NCBI GenBank assembly: GCA_002399815.1
Contig: DHEJ01000036.1
Span: 1 to 64,000 of the forward strand
Reading direction: 5' to 3'
Length of the DNA: 64,000 bases
Origin: Acholeplasmataceae bacterium UBA4853
GTDB taxonomy: Bacteria; Bacillota_I; Bacilli_A; Acholeplasmatales; Acholeplasmataceae
Shown here: piece after piece, positions 6,019 to 14,565 of the stretch
How positions within the stretch are numbered: position 1 is the first letter of the stretch
Layout of the letters: the number at the start of each line of letters is the position of its first letter
Made by a program: the position numbers and the translations under genes
Notes under the pieces: model-generated
Databases searched by the model: none
The model's input: the letters and a program-made list of their open reading frames with translations, nothing else
Told to the model about the DNA's origin: nothing

Positions 6019-7374
6019 ATGAAAACTAATCAAGAAAAATTTGAGGCTAAAATAGTAAAAATGTGTCAAGAAGATAATGTAAATAATATTTTAGAATATA
6101 TTGCTAATGTTAAACCAAATCAAAATCTTCATTGGCAACCAGATGGCGATTTTTTAGATGCTATTGCCAGTTTAGATATCACGTCTGAAAAAAAGATGGA
6201 AGTGATTGATAAAATCATCGAATTATACGATGATCGCGTTAAAGAATATTTTTCATGGATAGTTTCTAAAACTTTAGAGCTAGGCAATGATGTTGAAATA
6301 CCACTTTTATTAAAATACAGTAATCCTAATGATTTTGTTGATTTAGAACCAATCATTGCTTTTTTATGGAAACAAAATCGGTTAGATTTAATTGATGCAT
6401 TCATTCAAGAATTTCCAGCTGATATTAGAAACAGTATTTTTACTATGAAATATGTGAATGTTGGAAATGAAGAAATAATTTCCTATGTTCTAAGTAAATG
6501 GGTTAAACCTAAACCAATAGAAGAAGATATTGAGGTAATTGAAATTCATCTAGTGGGAGAAAATATGAGTGCATATGAGATGAAGATAGAAGATCTTGAA
6601 TCGGTGAAGGTTAATGGTTTATTTATTGAAGATTTCATTAAGTCAAATGATAAGTATATCGAAAATATGAAGGTAGTATCAACAGTTAAATTTGTTGATA
6701 AGGAATGGGACTATGATGACGAAGATGAAGGTTTGGTTCCGTATCTTAGTAATATAGTCTATTTTCAGGTGTATTTTAAGCATAAAGAGATGAAGCACTA
6801 TGGTATACCATGGTTTTCAGATCAAGATGATTACACAGATTATCTTCAACGATACATAGAAAAAGATGGAAAATATATTTGGACTTATGACAAAAAACAT
6901 ATAAGTAATGTATATTTTGAATCTTATGGATTTGAAGAAAAGATTAAATTTGATAATGATTTACCAAATGAACATAAAATAACAATAGAGGATTTAGTGG
7001 ACATCAAAAGTATTTTCTTGAAAGTCAGTCAAGGTGGTTTTTTTAGCGATGTCTCAAGTTTTATTGATGATTTAAAAAGATTACCCAACTTAGATGAAAT
7101 AAGTATTTGTTTAGTCGGTTATGGAACTAAAGAAAATCCAACCATTTACGATGTATCAAGATTAAAAGAATTGAATAATGTATCTAAAATTAACCTGAGT
7201 TCAGAGTATGATGCAGTGCAACTATTGGGTATTGATACATTAGTAAAAGAATGGCATATATACAAAAAAGACAATGAAGATAAGAATTATCCGGGAATCA
7301 TTAATCTAGACATGTCGCTATTAAACAAAAAACTAAGATATTTTGGTGGAAAATCAAAATCAATCAATAAATAA
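6019..7374 (+). CDS. Hypothetical acidic cytoplasmic protein, 451 aa
   Basis: I do not recognise this family. The gene has a strong ribosome-binding site AAGGAGGG. There is no signal peptide or membrane span. Residues 1 to about 165 look all-helical, with ARM/HEAT-like helix pairs (for example EIPLLLKYSNPNDFVDLEP), while the remainder is mixed alpha/beta with acidic patches (DYDDEDEGL near 235) and aromatic-rich segments (YGIPWFSDQDDYTDY). It sits between a dead DsrE gene and a Fic gene. A role as an immunity, adaptor or regulatory protein would be speculation. Confidence 0.7.
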   Translation: MKTNQEKFEAKIVKMCQEDNVNNILEYIANVKPNQNLHWQPDGDFLDAIASLDITSEKKMEVIDKIIELYDDRVKEYFSWIVSKTLELGNDVEIPLLLKYSNPNDFVDLEPIIAFLWKQNRLDLIDAFIQEFPADIRNSIFTMKYVNVGNEEIISYVLSKWVKPKPIEEDIEVIEIHLVGENMSAYEMKIEDLESVKVNGLFIEDFIKSNDKYIENMKVVSTVKFVDKEWDYDDEDEGLVPYLSNIVYFQVYFKHKEMKHYGIPWFSDQDDYTDYLQRYIEKDGKYIWTYDKKHISNVYFESYGFEEKIKFDNDLPNEHKITIEDLVDIKSIFLKVSQGGFFSDVSSFIDDLKRLPNLDEISICLVGYGTKENPTIYDVSRLKELNNVSKINLSSEYDAVQLLGIDTLVKEWHIYKKDNEDKNYPGIINLDMSLLNKKLRYFGGKSKSINK

Positions 7375-7505
7375 CTAATTAAATGGGACCTTATGTTGGT
7401 GACTAGATACTCAGTAATCTAATGTTTTACCATAAACAATAATCATATATTATATTTATAATTATGAAGATATGGATATTTAATCTTCATAAAACTAAAG
7501 TTATA

Positions 7506-7514
7506 TGTTATAAT
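7506..7514 (+). promoter_or_regulatory. Extended -10 promoter of the Fic gene
   Basis: TGT followed by TATAAT (7506-7514), the same element as at 2287-2295. Transcription would begin near 7521, almost directly at the GAGGGGTGAA ribosome-binding site, leaving a leader of only about 15 bases. Confidence 0.6.
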
Positions 7515-7536
7515 ATGCATGAGGGGTGAAATGTTT

Positions 7537-8469
7537 ATGTCAATAAGTTATAAAGGATTATTCGAGGTTTTGAATAAGAAAAACATTTCCATATCAGAAA
7601 TGTCCAAGGATTTAAAAATATCCTCAGCAACACAAGCTAAATTTAGAAAAGGTGAATATGTTTCGCTTCAAATATTGGAATCTATTTGTAAATATTTAAC
7701 AGTTAATATTAATGATGTTGTATCGTTTATAACAATAGATAATCCATCTGCCTTATATGAGAGATTAAAAGAAGAAATGTCTCACAAGATTAAGGGAGGC
7801 ATTTACCACGAAACTCAAATATTATTGACATATAATTCCAATCATATTGAAGGAAGTCAACTTTCATCTGATCAAACTAGATATATATTTGAAACAAATA
7901 CCATCGGATTAGCTAAAGGAAATTCGATTAATGTTGATGATATTATAGAGACTCAAAATCATTTTAGATGTATTGATTATATGATCAAATCTGCTTTGGA
8001 ACCATTATCTGAAGCATTAATTAAGGATTTACATAAAATACTAAAAACAGGAACAAGTGATGCTAAACTTGATTGGTTTAATGTAGGTGATTATAAACTA
8101 AGACCAAATACAGTAGGTGGTTTAGAGACAACGAAACCCATCAATGTTCAAAACGAATTAGTTTCTTTGATTGGTAAATACGAAATCAAACAAGCATATA
8201 CATTTGAAGATATTATCGAATTTCATTACCAATTTGAATGTATACACCCATTTCAAGATGGTAATGGTAGAGTTGGAAGATTGATTGCATTTAAAGAATG
8301 TTTACGTCATGGGTTTGTTCCATTCACAATTGATGAAAATATTAAAATCTTTTATTATAGAGGTTTAAAAGAGTGGAGAAACGAAAAAGAATATCTATTG
8401 GATACTTGTTTATCTGGTCAAGACACATATAAAAGATTGCTTGATATATTTAATATTAGTTATGAATGA
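7537..8469 (+). CDS. Fic-domain protein with N-terminal XRE helix-turn-helix
   Basis: The start at 7537 (MSISYKGL) is placed 8 bases after GAGGGGTG; the upstream ATGs at 7519 and 7531 overlap or abut that site. The 310-residue product has an XRE-type DNA-binding domain (about 1-65, IDDVV-type end) followed by a Fic domain with the complete active-site motif HPFQDGNGRVGR (237-248), whose His and Asn/Arg mediate transfer of AMP or another nucleotide to target hydroxyls. An autoinhibitory-type helix precedes it (SNHIEGS), containing the Glu that restrains activity in class II Fic proteins. The HTH fusion suggests DNA-targeted or self-regulated activity. Substrate unknown. Confidence 0.9.
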   Translation: MSISYKGLFEVLNKKNISISEMSKDLKISSATQAKFRKGEYVSLQILESICKYLTVNINDVVSFITIDNPSALYERLKEEMSHKIKGGIYHETQILLTYNSNHIEGSQLSSDQTRYIFETNTIGLAKGNSINVDDIIETQNHFRCIDYMIKSALEPLSEALIKDLHKILKTGTSDAKLDWFNVGDYKLRPNTVGGLETTKPINVQNELVSLIGKYEIKQAYTFEDIIEFHYQFECIHPFQDGNGRVGRLIAFKECLRHGFVPFTIDENIKIFYYRGLKEWRNEKEYLLDTCLSGQDTYKRLLDIFNISYE

Positions 8470-8584
8470 TAAGTTAAATATGTCTACTTTGGGGGTTCGG
8501 TTTACATAATATTATGAGTATGAGACTTTAATGAAACAGATTAGGGATGTTAAAATAATTGAAATCTTTAGAAAGTAAAGTGAT

Positions 8585-8938
8585 ATGATGTTTAGTTATA
8601 AAGTTATATTTCATATCGATGAAATGAGTAAATGGAAACTATTATTAGGTAATGTTAGAAATTTACTAAATGGATTTAAAGATGATTCAGTTGATGTCAT
8701 TGTTCTAGCAAACGCTGAAGCAGTACAATTTTATGTATATAAAGAAGAAATGAATCCTTTAATTGATTTAATGAAGCGGTTATTTAGTGATGGTGTGAAC
8801 TTTGTTGCATGTAATAATTCATTAAATGCTCATATCATTCATAAAGAAAGTTTGTTTGAGCATGTGAATATTGTACCATCTGGAGTTGTTGAACTGGTTA
8901 AAAGACAAAGTATAGGATATGCATATATTAAGCCTTAA
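8585..8938 (+). CDS. DsrE-family protein
   Basis: The 117-residue cytoplasmic protein has the DsrE/DsrF-like Rossmannoid pattern: an N-terminal YKVIFHIDE strand, a helix, VDVIVLANAEAVQF, then FVACNNSL at the position where sulfur-relay DsrE proteins carry a reactive Cys, and a final strand with GVVELVKRQ. Families of this kind act in sulfur trafficking, but many members (COG1416 type) have no proven role. The ATG at 8585 is preferred over 8588 because the GTGATATG context is preserved in the dead paralogue at 5615. It follows the Fic gene by 115 bases. Confidence 0.75.
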   Translation: MMFSYKVIFHIDEMSKWKLLLGNVRNLLNGFKDDSVDVIVLANAEAVQFYVYKEEMNPLIDLMKRLFSDGVNFVACNNSLNAHIIHKESLFEHVNIVPSGVVELVKRQSIGYAYIKP

Positions 8939-8982
8939 TATAGTTATTATGTGTTTAGTAAATAAAGAAGGAAGTATTTAAA

Positions 8983-9387
8983 ATGAAAAATTTAGCGACA
9001 AGATCAAGTGGTGTAGGTGCATTATATGTAATTATGCTAATCATCGGTTTAATAATGTTAATATTTGGATTTGGTTTCATATATATGGGGATTATGGGTT
9101 TTGTTATAACTTTGGTTAGTTTATTCATTGTTATTGATTATTTTAGAACACCTAAAACACCTATTATGTTAAATGATGATCATGTGATTGTATTAGAAAA
9201 TAGTATTAAGATAAAACCTGAAGAATTAATAGATATTTCATATCGAAGATCATCAGCTAGAGGGATTCAATATAAATGGGGTACAGTAATAATTACTGCC
9301 AAACAAGGAATTTTCAAATATAGATATTTAGAAAACTGTGAAGAAGTTAGTAAAGAATTAACTAAAATTATGTATCAAAAGAGGTAA
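8983..9387 (+). CDS. Small membrane protein with PH-like C-terminal domain
   Basis: The 134-residue protein begins with two hydrophobic spans (about 12-32 and 37-50, with IMLIIGLIMLIFGFGF) and continues with a soluble beta-rich tail (about 60-134) of the bacterial PH-like kind, seen in the PITL...VIVLENSIKIKPEELIDI pattern. AAGAAGGAAG provides the ribosome-binding site. Proteins of this layout are widespread in low-GC Gram-positives with no assigned function. It lies 44 bases after the DsrE gene and may share its transcript. Confidence 0.65.
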   Translation: MKNLATRSSGVGALYVIMLIIGLIMLIFGFGFIYMGIMGFVITLVSLFIVIDYFRTPKTPIMLNDDHVIVLENSIKIKPEELIDISYRRSSARGIQYKWGTVIITAKQGIFKYRYLENCEEVSKELTKIMYQKR

Positions 9388-9753
9388 GATTACTTAGAAT
9401 ACATATTTGGTTCTTAGAGGAAATTGATTAGCATTATCAAAGTAGACTGTATTAATAGGATTCCTTTAAAGTAGACACAATAAATATTTTGTTTATTAAG
9501 AGTGTTTATGGAGAAGGAATTTTTTTATAGGAAAAAACAATGATAAAACAAAGAGATTAAACTACTTGTAATCAAAAATACATATTAACCTCTTGTTTTC
9601 GTATTTTTAAGCACATTCACATGCAAGTATTAAGCAATCATAAACTGTTGAATTAAGGATATTCACAAATTTTTATTAAAAATCACATAGATATATTAAG
9701 TTAACAGTATAATGATAAGTAAAGTACAAAAAGTTTAAAGAAAGAGAAAAAAT
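9388..9753. other. Gene-free 366-bp stretch with a gene relic, a hairpin and a promoter
   Basis: Codons 9418-9474 read RKLISIIKVDCINRIPLK and stop, resembling the C terminus of the 38-codon gene at 55182 (TISIIDRIPLK). The stretch at 9545-9599 can form a long imperfect stem (AAAACAAAGAGATTAA with TTAACCTCTTGTTTT), possibly a terminator for the preceding gene. TATAAT at 9708-9713 is a candidate -10 box for the lipoprotein gene at 9754. The rest shows nothing I can name. Confidence 0.4.
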
Positions 9754-11760
9754 ATGAAAAAAGTGGTTTTGTTTTTATCAATGTTAATACTTATTACAGG
9801 GCTAGTTGCTTGTGACAGTGTAACACCTACACCACAAGATCAAAGCTATACAGTCACCTTTGATGTACAAGGTGGTTCAGCAGTTAAAAGTTTAGAAGTA
9901 ACAGAAGGAACTCAAATAACATTATCAAACTATACAACAGCAAAAAATGAGTTTAATTTTGAAGGTTGGTCATTAACTCTTAATGGTACTGTCCTTACTG
10001 GAACGTATACGGTTAATTCAAATACTACTTTATACGCAAAATTTGTTTCAGAGGAAAGGACTTATCAAATATCATTTTATGATAATGATGGTTCGTTCTT
10101 GATTTCGAAAGTTGTTAGTGAAGATTCAATACCATCACACACGTATATAGTAATCGATAATGATGAGTGGGATTATTCATTTGAAGGATGGAAAACATCA
10201 CTTGAATCTAGTACGGTATTAGATGTATTGCCAGCTGCAAACGCTAATGCTTCATATTATGCCTCAGTGACAGCTGTTAAAAAACAATATACAATTACTT
10301 ATATTACAAATGGTGGTAGTACGGTTGGTTCAACTACAGTTGATTATGGCACTGAAGTTCAAGAACCTTCAAGTCCTACTAAAGAAGGATTCACGTTTGT
10401 AGCATGGACTTCAGATATTGAATTACAAAATGCAAAGACTTGGCCAATTGTGGTTACAGAAAACATATCACTTTATGCATCATGGAATGAAACAATTGAA
10501 ATTGGTACTTATCTAGAAATCCTATTAAGTACATATGCTTATGATGTTATGGATTATATTCCTGAAAAGTTGCAAGCAGGTGGTGTCTTGGTTGACCAAT
10601 CACAAACAACAGTAGATTATTCAAGTTTTGTTAATCTATCAAGTATTTCAAGCGGTTATGGCGAACAATGGCAAATGGTTTTAGATAACCTTAGTCAAAC
10701 TCAATCGTTTACCGAAGTTTTAAATGTTGTAGATTCGTTATCTATTACGGCAGTGACTCTATTTAATAATTACCTAGATTCTAACCCAGAGGACGTTAAT
10801 AGTTTTACCTTTACTTCAGGTATCTATAATGTCACCATCAATTATGAAGATGATATTATTTACTTAGTTATTGACTTTACAGCTGAATTTCCGGTTTTCA
10901 ATAGCCAAACTGCGCAAATCATGTTAAGTTATAATGTATTGAACCAAGAAAAAGAAGGTAGAATCCAAATCGGTGATGCAAATGCACTTAAGTATGTGAT
11001 TACTGAAGATTCCTATACTTTTGCTATTAAATATTTAGGTATTCGTAGTGCTTATTTTAATATTTATGAGCATATTGATGGTTCAATTAAAGGTACTATA
11101 TATGAATTCTTAGGATTAGATAATAGTGTTTCAACCTCAAGTGCTGCTCAATTTGAAATTACAGATAATTATGTATCAGTTGTTGGTAACAAAGCAAGCG
11201 GTATTATTGGATTTACAAGTATTATCAATGAATTATATAATCCATCCACCGGTAAATTACTTGGTTATGAAATCAAAGAAAATATAAAATCAATTACGTA
11301 TAATACATTATGGTTCAATTTAAGTGATCAAACTGGTATTACTTCAATAATGAAAGTTGATGAGGCAAATGGCAGCAACCTAGATTCCATTTATGTAAAC
11401 GGTAGTGCATCGTTATTCACATCAAAGAATGTCGGTGGTATCAATATCAAGAGTCTATCTAGACGTTATGATATTGAGTTTAGAAAACAATATGTTTATT
11501 ATATGGATGGAACTACACTTACAAGCGTTGAAGTAGAAGTTCCTATGCTCTTTGTACAAGCAGAACAATACAATTCATTAGTTACTGATGTTAGAGCAAA
11601 CAATAGTAATTTATCTTCATTCAATATTACAGTAAGTGCTACGACTTTAGCTAAGATTGAAGTCGATTATGAAACCACGATTAATGTCTTTGTTATAGCT
11701 AAGGATAATACTAAAAATGAAGACGTTATTGAGTATATTGGATCAAAAATTGCTCATTAA
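9754..11760 (+). CDS. InlB-repeat (Flg_new) surface lipoprotein, 668 aa
   Basis: A signal peptide ending in the lipobox LVAC (Cys20) marks a membrane-anchored lipoprotein exposed outside this wall-less cell. Residues about 30-250 hold three InlB B-repeat / Listeria-Bacteroides repeat units (GYxFxGW pattern, seen as FEGWSLTLNG, FEGWKTSLES and FVAWTSDIEL). The remaining 420 residues are beta-rich, serine/threonine- and asparagine-rich and lack Cys or catalytic motifs that I recognise. The same N-terminal plan (lipobox plus InlB repeats) occurs in the lipoproteins at 35160 and 56132 with unrelated C-terminal parts. A surface adhesin or binding role is inference. Confidence 0.8.
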   Translation: MKKVVLFLSMLILITGLVACDSVTPTPQDQSYTVTFDVQGGSAVKSLEVTEGTQITLSNYTTAKNEFNFEGWSLTLNGTVLTGTYTVNSNTTLYAKFVSEERTYQISFYDNDGSFLISKVVSEDSIPSHTYIVIDNDEWDYSFEGWKTSLESSTVLDVLPAANANASYYASVTAVKKQYTITYITNGGSTVGSTTVDYGTEVQEPSSPTKEGFTFVAWTSDIELQNAKTWPIVVTENISLYASWNETIEIGTYLEILLSTYAYDVMDYIPEKLQAGGVLVDQSQTTVDYSSFVNLSSISSGYGEQWQMVLDNLSQTQSFTEVLNVVDSLSITAVTLFNNYLDSNPEDVNSFTFTSGIYNVTINYEDDIIYLVIDFTAEFPVFNSQTAQIMLSYNVLNQEKEGRIQIGDANALKYVITEDSYTFAIKYLGIRSAYFNIYEHIDGSIKGTIYEFLGLDNSVSTSSAAQFEITDNYVSVVGNKASGIIGFTSIINELYNPSTGKLLGYEIKENIKSITYNTLWFNLSDQTGITSIMKVDEANGSNLDSIYVNGSASLFTSKNVGGINIKSLSRRYDIEFRKQYVYYMDGTTLTSVEVEVPMLFVQAEQYNSLVTDVRANNSNLSSFNITVSATTLAKIEVDYETTINVFVIAKDNTKNEDVIEYIGSKIAH

Positions 11761-11786
11761 AGTTTTACAATAGTAAGTAGATTTAT

Positions 11787-11824
11787 AAAAAACAGTATCA
11801 ATACAACATTAGATATTGTTTTTT
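11787..11824 (+). terminator. Rho-independent terminator
   Basis: AAAAAACAGTATC (11787-11799) pairs with GATATTGTTTTTT (11812-11824), with one G-U pair, ending in a T-run after the lipoprotein gene. Confidence 0.75.
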
Positions 11825-11945
11825 ATTATTGAGATACATTACAATCTGTATAATGATGCAAATTGAGGATACTTTGAGATATACTTAGGTTGATAGTCTT
11901 AGTATTGGCAGGGGTAAATTAAAACTTGAAAAAGGAACGACTGAA

Positions 11946-12563
11946 ATGATCAATGAAGAACTAAGAACATATATAGAACTAAATATAGTGCCTAAATATC
12001 AATTACTAGATAAAGCACATAGTGGAAATCATGTACAAGATGTCATAGATAAATCATTAGAAATAGCAAAAGATTATGATGTGGATTTAAATATGGTTTA
12101 TACCATTGCTGCATTTCATGATTTAGGGTTAATTGTTGAACGTGAAAGACATCACATCATAGGTGGTGAAATGCTTTTTAATGATTTATACATTAATAGT
12201 ATTTTTAGTATGGATGAACTCATAATAATGAAAGAAGCTGTAGAAGATCACAGAGCGAGTTTAAAGAACCCACCAAGATCTATTTATGGCAAGATAGTAG
12301 CAGAAGCTGATAGATCAGATACAATGGATACAATTATTGAAAGAACCATTTTATTTCGTTCTAAAAACTTTGAATCATTTGAAAGTATATATCCTCATGT
12401 TTATGCACATATCGTAGAAAAATATGGTGAAGGTGGTTATTTACAAGTATATTTAGAAACAAAGTATAGTAAAAAAATGCTTTCAGATATTAGAGAACTT
12501 TTAAAAAATCCTGAAGCATTTAAAGAATATGTAAGAAATATATATGAGAGATTAAGCAAATAG
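11946..12563 (+). CDS. HD-domain phosphohydrolase
   Basis: The 205-residue cytoplasmic protein carries the HD metal-binding set: HSGNHVQDV near residue 25, AAFHDLG (His-Asp pair near 60), HHIIGGEML (near 75) and DHRAS (near 105), then AEADRSDT. HD enzymes hydrolyse phosphate esters of nucleotides using divalent metals. The overall length and ERERHHIIGG segment resemble the HDIG/YedJ-type hydrolases, but the substrate cannot be told from sequence. It is bounded by terminators and appears to be a single-gene unit. Confidence 0.85.
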   Translation: MINEELRTYIELNIVPKYQLLDKAHSGNHVQDVIDKSLEIAKDYDVDLNMVYTIAAFHDLGLIVERERHHIIGGEMLFNDLYINSIFSMDELIIMKEAVEDHRASLKNPPRSIYGKIVAEADRSDTMDTIIERTILFRSKNFESFESIYPHVYAHIVEKYGEGGYLQVYLETKYSKKMLSDIRELLKNPEAFKEYVRNIYERLSK

Positions 12564-12676
12564 AAATATTTAGATTAATATGAAATAATTTTGATTGATT
12601 AAAATAAAAGTAATTATCAGAAAGAAATACTTTTTATAAAAGTTGATATAAATGTTACTTTAATTATATATAGGGT

Positions 12677-12696
12677 ATATAAAAAATTTTTTATAT
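12677..12696. terminator. AT-only palindrome, probable terminator
   Basis: ATATAAAAAATTTTTTATAT is a perfect 20-bp palindrome about 110 bases after the HD gene. With only A-T pairs it is a weak hairpin, but the T-run makes a terminator plausible. The rest of the 12564-12782 gap shows only a possible TACAAT -10 box (12734-12739) for the next gene. Confidence 0.4.
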
Positions 12697-12782
12697 TATT
12701 ATTTGTAAAATGCTGTCAGGAAAATATTTATAGTACAATGCAATATATATAAAGATTAATCTAGGTACATTAAGGGGAAAAA

Positions 12783-13379
12783 ATGAAGAGAAATCAAATA
12801 TTTACAAAAAAGGATATTGAATATTTCAAAAATAATCTAGATGTAATTATAGGTATATTTGGACTTTCGTGCATTATTCTGGCAGTGCTTAATTTTGGCA
12901 CTATATATTGGATTTTTGGTATTCCATTATTAATAATCGCTGCGAGTATTAAAAGTTTTAAATTATATAAGTTATATTTAAGAAATAAAAAGATAGAAAT
13001 AACAAAACTAAAATACAATTTTGATCGAATAGATGAAATGACACCATATGAGTTTGAAAAATTTATAGCTGATGGACTTAAATCAATAGGATATAAGACA
13101 GAGGTAACTAAAGGTTCAGGAGATTTTGGTGTTGATGTAATTGCAAAATATAAAAGTGAAAATGTTGCTATACAAGTTAAACATTACAAGGGTAAAGTCG
13201 GTTATGATGCAGTTAAGGAAGTTGTATCTGGCGGTAAATTTAACCGGTGTAATCAATATTGGGTTGTAACTTCAAATGAACATGGATTTACAAGACAAGC
13301 TAAAATAGGTGCAAGGCAGTTAGATGTAAAATTACTTAATATTAATGATTATGCATTATTGTTGAATTTAGAAAAATAA
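12783..13379 (+). CDS. Membrane-anchored Mrr-like restriction endonuclease
   Basis: The 198-residue protein has two N-terminal membrane spans (about 18-33 and 36-55), a charged helix, and then an Mrr-type PD-(D/E)XK nuclease domain (about 85-198). The nuclease opens with MTPYEFEKFIADGLKSIGY, and its catalytic set is GSGDFGVDVI (Asp) followed by IQVKHY (Q-x-K), with the helix YDAVKEVVSGG behind it. Soluble relatives cut modified DNA. Tethered versions with one or two N-terminal spans are common in bacteria but little studied; cutting of DNA during uptake or phage entry at the membrane is a reasonable guess only. No methylase or defence partner is adjacent. Confidence 0.85.
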   Translation: MKRNQIFTKKDIEYFKNNLDVIIGIFGLSCIILAVLNFGTIYWIFGIPLLIIAASIKSFKLYKLYLRNKKIEITKLKYNFDRIDEMTPYEFEKFIADGLKSIGYKTEVTKGSGDFGVDVIAKYKSENVAIQVKHYKGKVGYDAVKEVVSGGKFNRCNQYWVVTSNEHGFTRQAKIGARQLDVKLLNINDYALLLNLEK

Positions 13380-13401
13380 ACTTAACATATGGAGATATAG
13401 T

Positions 13402-13836
13402 ATGGTTAATCGAATTAACATCATATGCTTAGGGGTTAAAGATATCAATAAGTCTTTAGACTTCTTTAAAGAATTGGGATTTCAAACATCAGCAAAACAT
13501 AATGCAGCAATAGTCTTTTTTAATAACAAAGGTACGAAATTAGAATTATATCCGGTTGATCTTCTAGCTAAAGACATTAATAAAGATAATCCACCATTTG
13601 TTAATCAATCTGGATTTTCAGGTATTACAATCGCATGTAATATGAAGTCTAAACAAGAAGTTGATGAGTTAATGACATTGGTAAGAAAAATAGGTGGTAG
13701 TATCGTAAAAAGACCTCAAGATTTAGAATGGGGTGGTTATGGTGGATACTTTAGAGATTTAGATGGTTATTACTGGGAAGTAGCATATGGGTCTTTATGG
13801 GAATTTGATGAAAACGAAATGTTGATTATTGATTAA
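13402..13836 (+). CDS. VOC-family (glyoxalase/bleomycin-resistance) protein
   Basis: The 144-residue protein is a two-module vicinal-oxygen-chelate fold: NIICLGVKDINKSLDFFKELGF opens the first module and SGITIACNMKSKQEVDELM the second, ending in GGYGGYFRDLDGYYWEVAYG, the usual metal-site Glu context. Members include glyoxalase I, antibiotic-binding proteins and dioxygenases. The first-module His typical of metalloenzymes is not obvious (NIICLGV), so a lyase function is uncertain. Its stop overlaps the convergent UDG-family gene by 4 bases. Confidence 0.85.
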   Translation: MVNRINIICLGVKDINKSLDFFKELGFQTSAKHNAAIVFFNNKGTKLELYPVDLLAKDINKDNPPFVNQSGFSGITIACNMKSKQEVDELMTLVRKIGGSIVKRPQDLEWGGYGGYFRDLDGYYWEVAYGSLWEFDENEMLIID

Positions 13837-14426
13837 CTATCAAGAAGAATTGATTTTACGAGTAATTGCAGTTTTGGTATAACGCTTGATTTAAACCATG
13901 GATTATGAACATGCCAAGAAATGTTTCTTGGTGATGGATGGACCAGTGGTATATATTTAGGTAAATAACTTTCAAAAGACCTTACTGTTTCAGTTAAGGT
14001 CTTTTTTTGATGATCACTTAAATAGAAATTTGTTGCATAAGTACCAACAAGAATAATTAATTTTAAATTAGGTAATTGTTTAATGATTTCTTTATGCCAT
14101 TTAGGAGCAAAACTTTTTCTTGGAGGAAGATCTCCTGATTTACCCTTACCGGGATAATAAAAATCCATCGGGATCATAGCAAATAAATTAGGATTATAAA
14201 AGGTTTCTTTATCAACGCCTAACCAACTACGAAGGCGATCTCCACTTTGATCATTCCAAGTGAGACCACTTAGTTGAGCTTTAATACCTGGTGCTTGACC
14301 TACTATCATGATTTTGGACTTTGAATTACCAGAGAATAAAGGTTCCCAACCTTGGTTTCTATAAGTTATGTTATCAGGATCTTTCATGATTGCTTGTTTG
14401 ATATCATTTAGATTGTTATAGGACAT
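13833..14426 (-). CDS. Uracil-DNA glycosylase superfamily protein
   Basis: The 197-residue protein has the two signature motifs of the UDG fold: MIVGQAPGIKAQ near residue 40, the water-activating loop, and VHPSPRNISWH near 165, the minor-groove intercalation loop. A DFYYPGKGKSGDLPPRK segment in the middle is typical of the subfamily annotated simply as uracil-DNA glycosylase family protein. It probably removes damaged bases, starting base-excision repair, but the canonical family-1 catalytic residues are not all visible, so enzyme activity is inferred. It is transcribed alone and converges with the VOC gene. Confidence 0.85.
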   Translation of the reverse strand: MSYNNLNDIKQAIMKDPDNITYRNQGWEPLFSGNSKSKIMIVGQAPGIKAQLSGLTWNDQSGDRLRSWLGVDKETFYNPNLFAMIPMDFYYPGKGKSGDLPPRKSFAPKWHKEIIKQLPNLKLIILVGTYATNFYLSDHQKKTLTETVRSFESYLPKYIPLVHPSPRNISWHVHNPWFKSSVIPKLQLLVKSILLDS

Positions 14427-14565
14427 TTTATAATCAACTCCTTAGCTCTTATTATAATCTCATTATTATAAAATATAAGATTATATAGAGTTTACACTAA
14501 TAAATTGAAATAAATGATAAAATGATGTTGATATAGTAACTTTTACATAAGGGGATAGAGTAACT

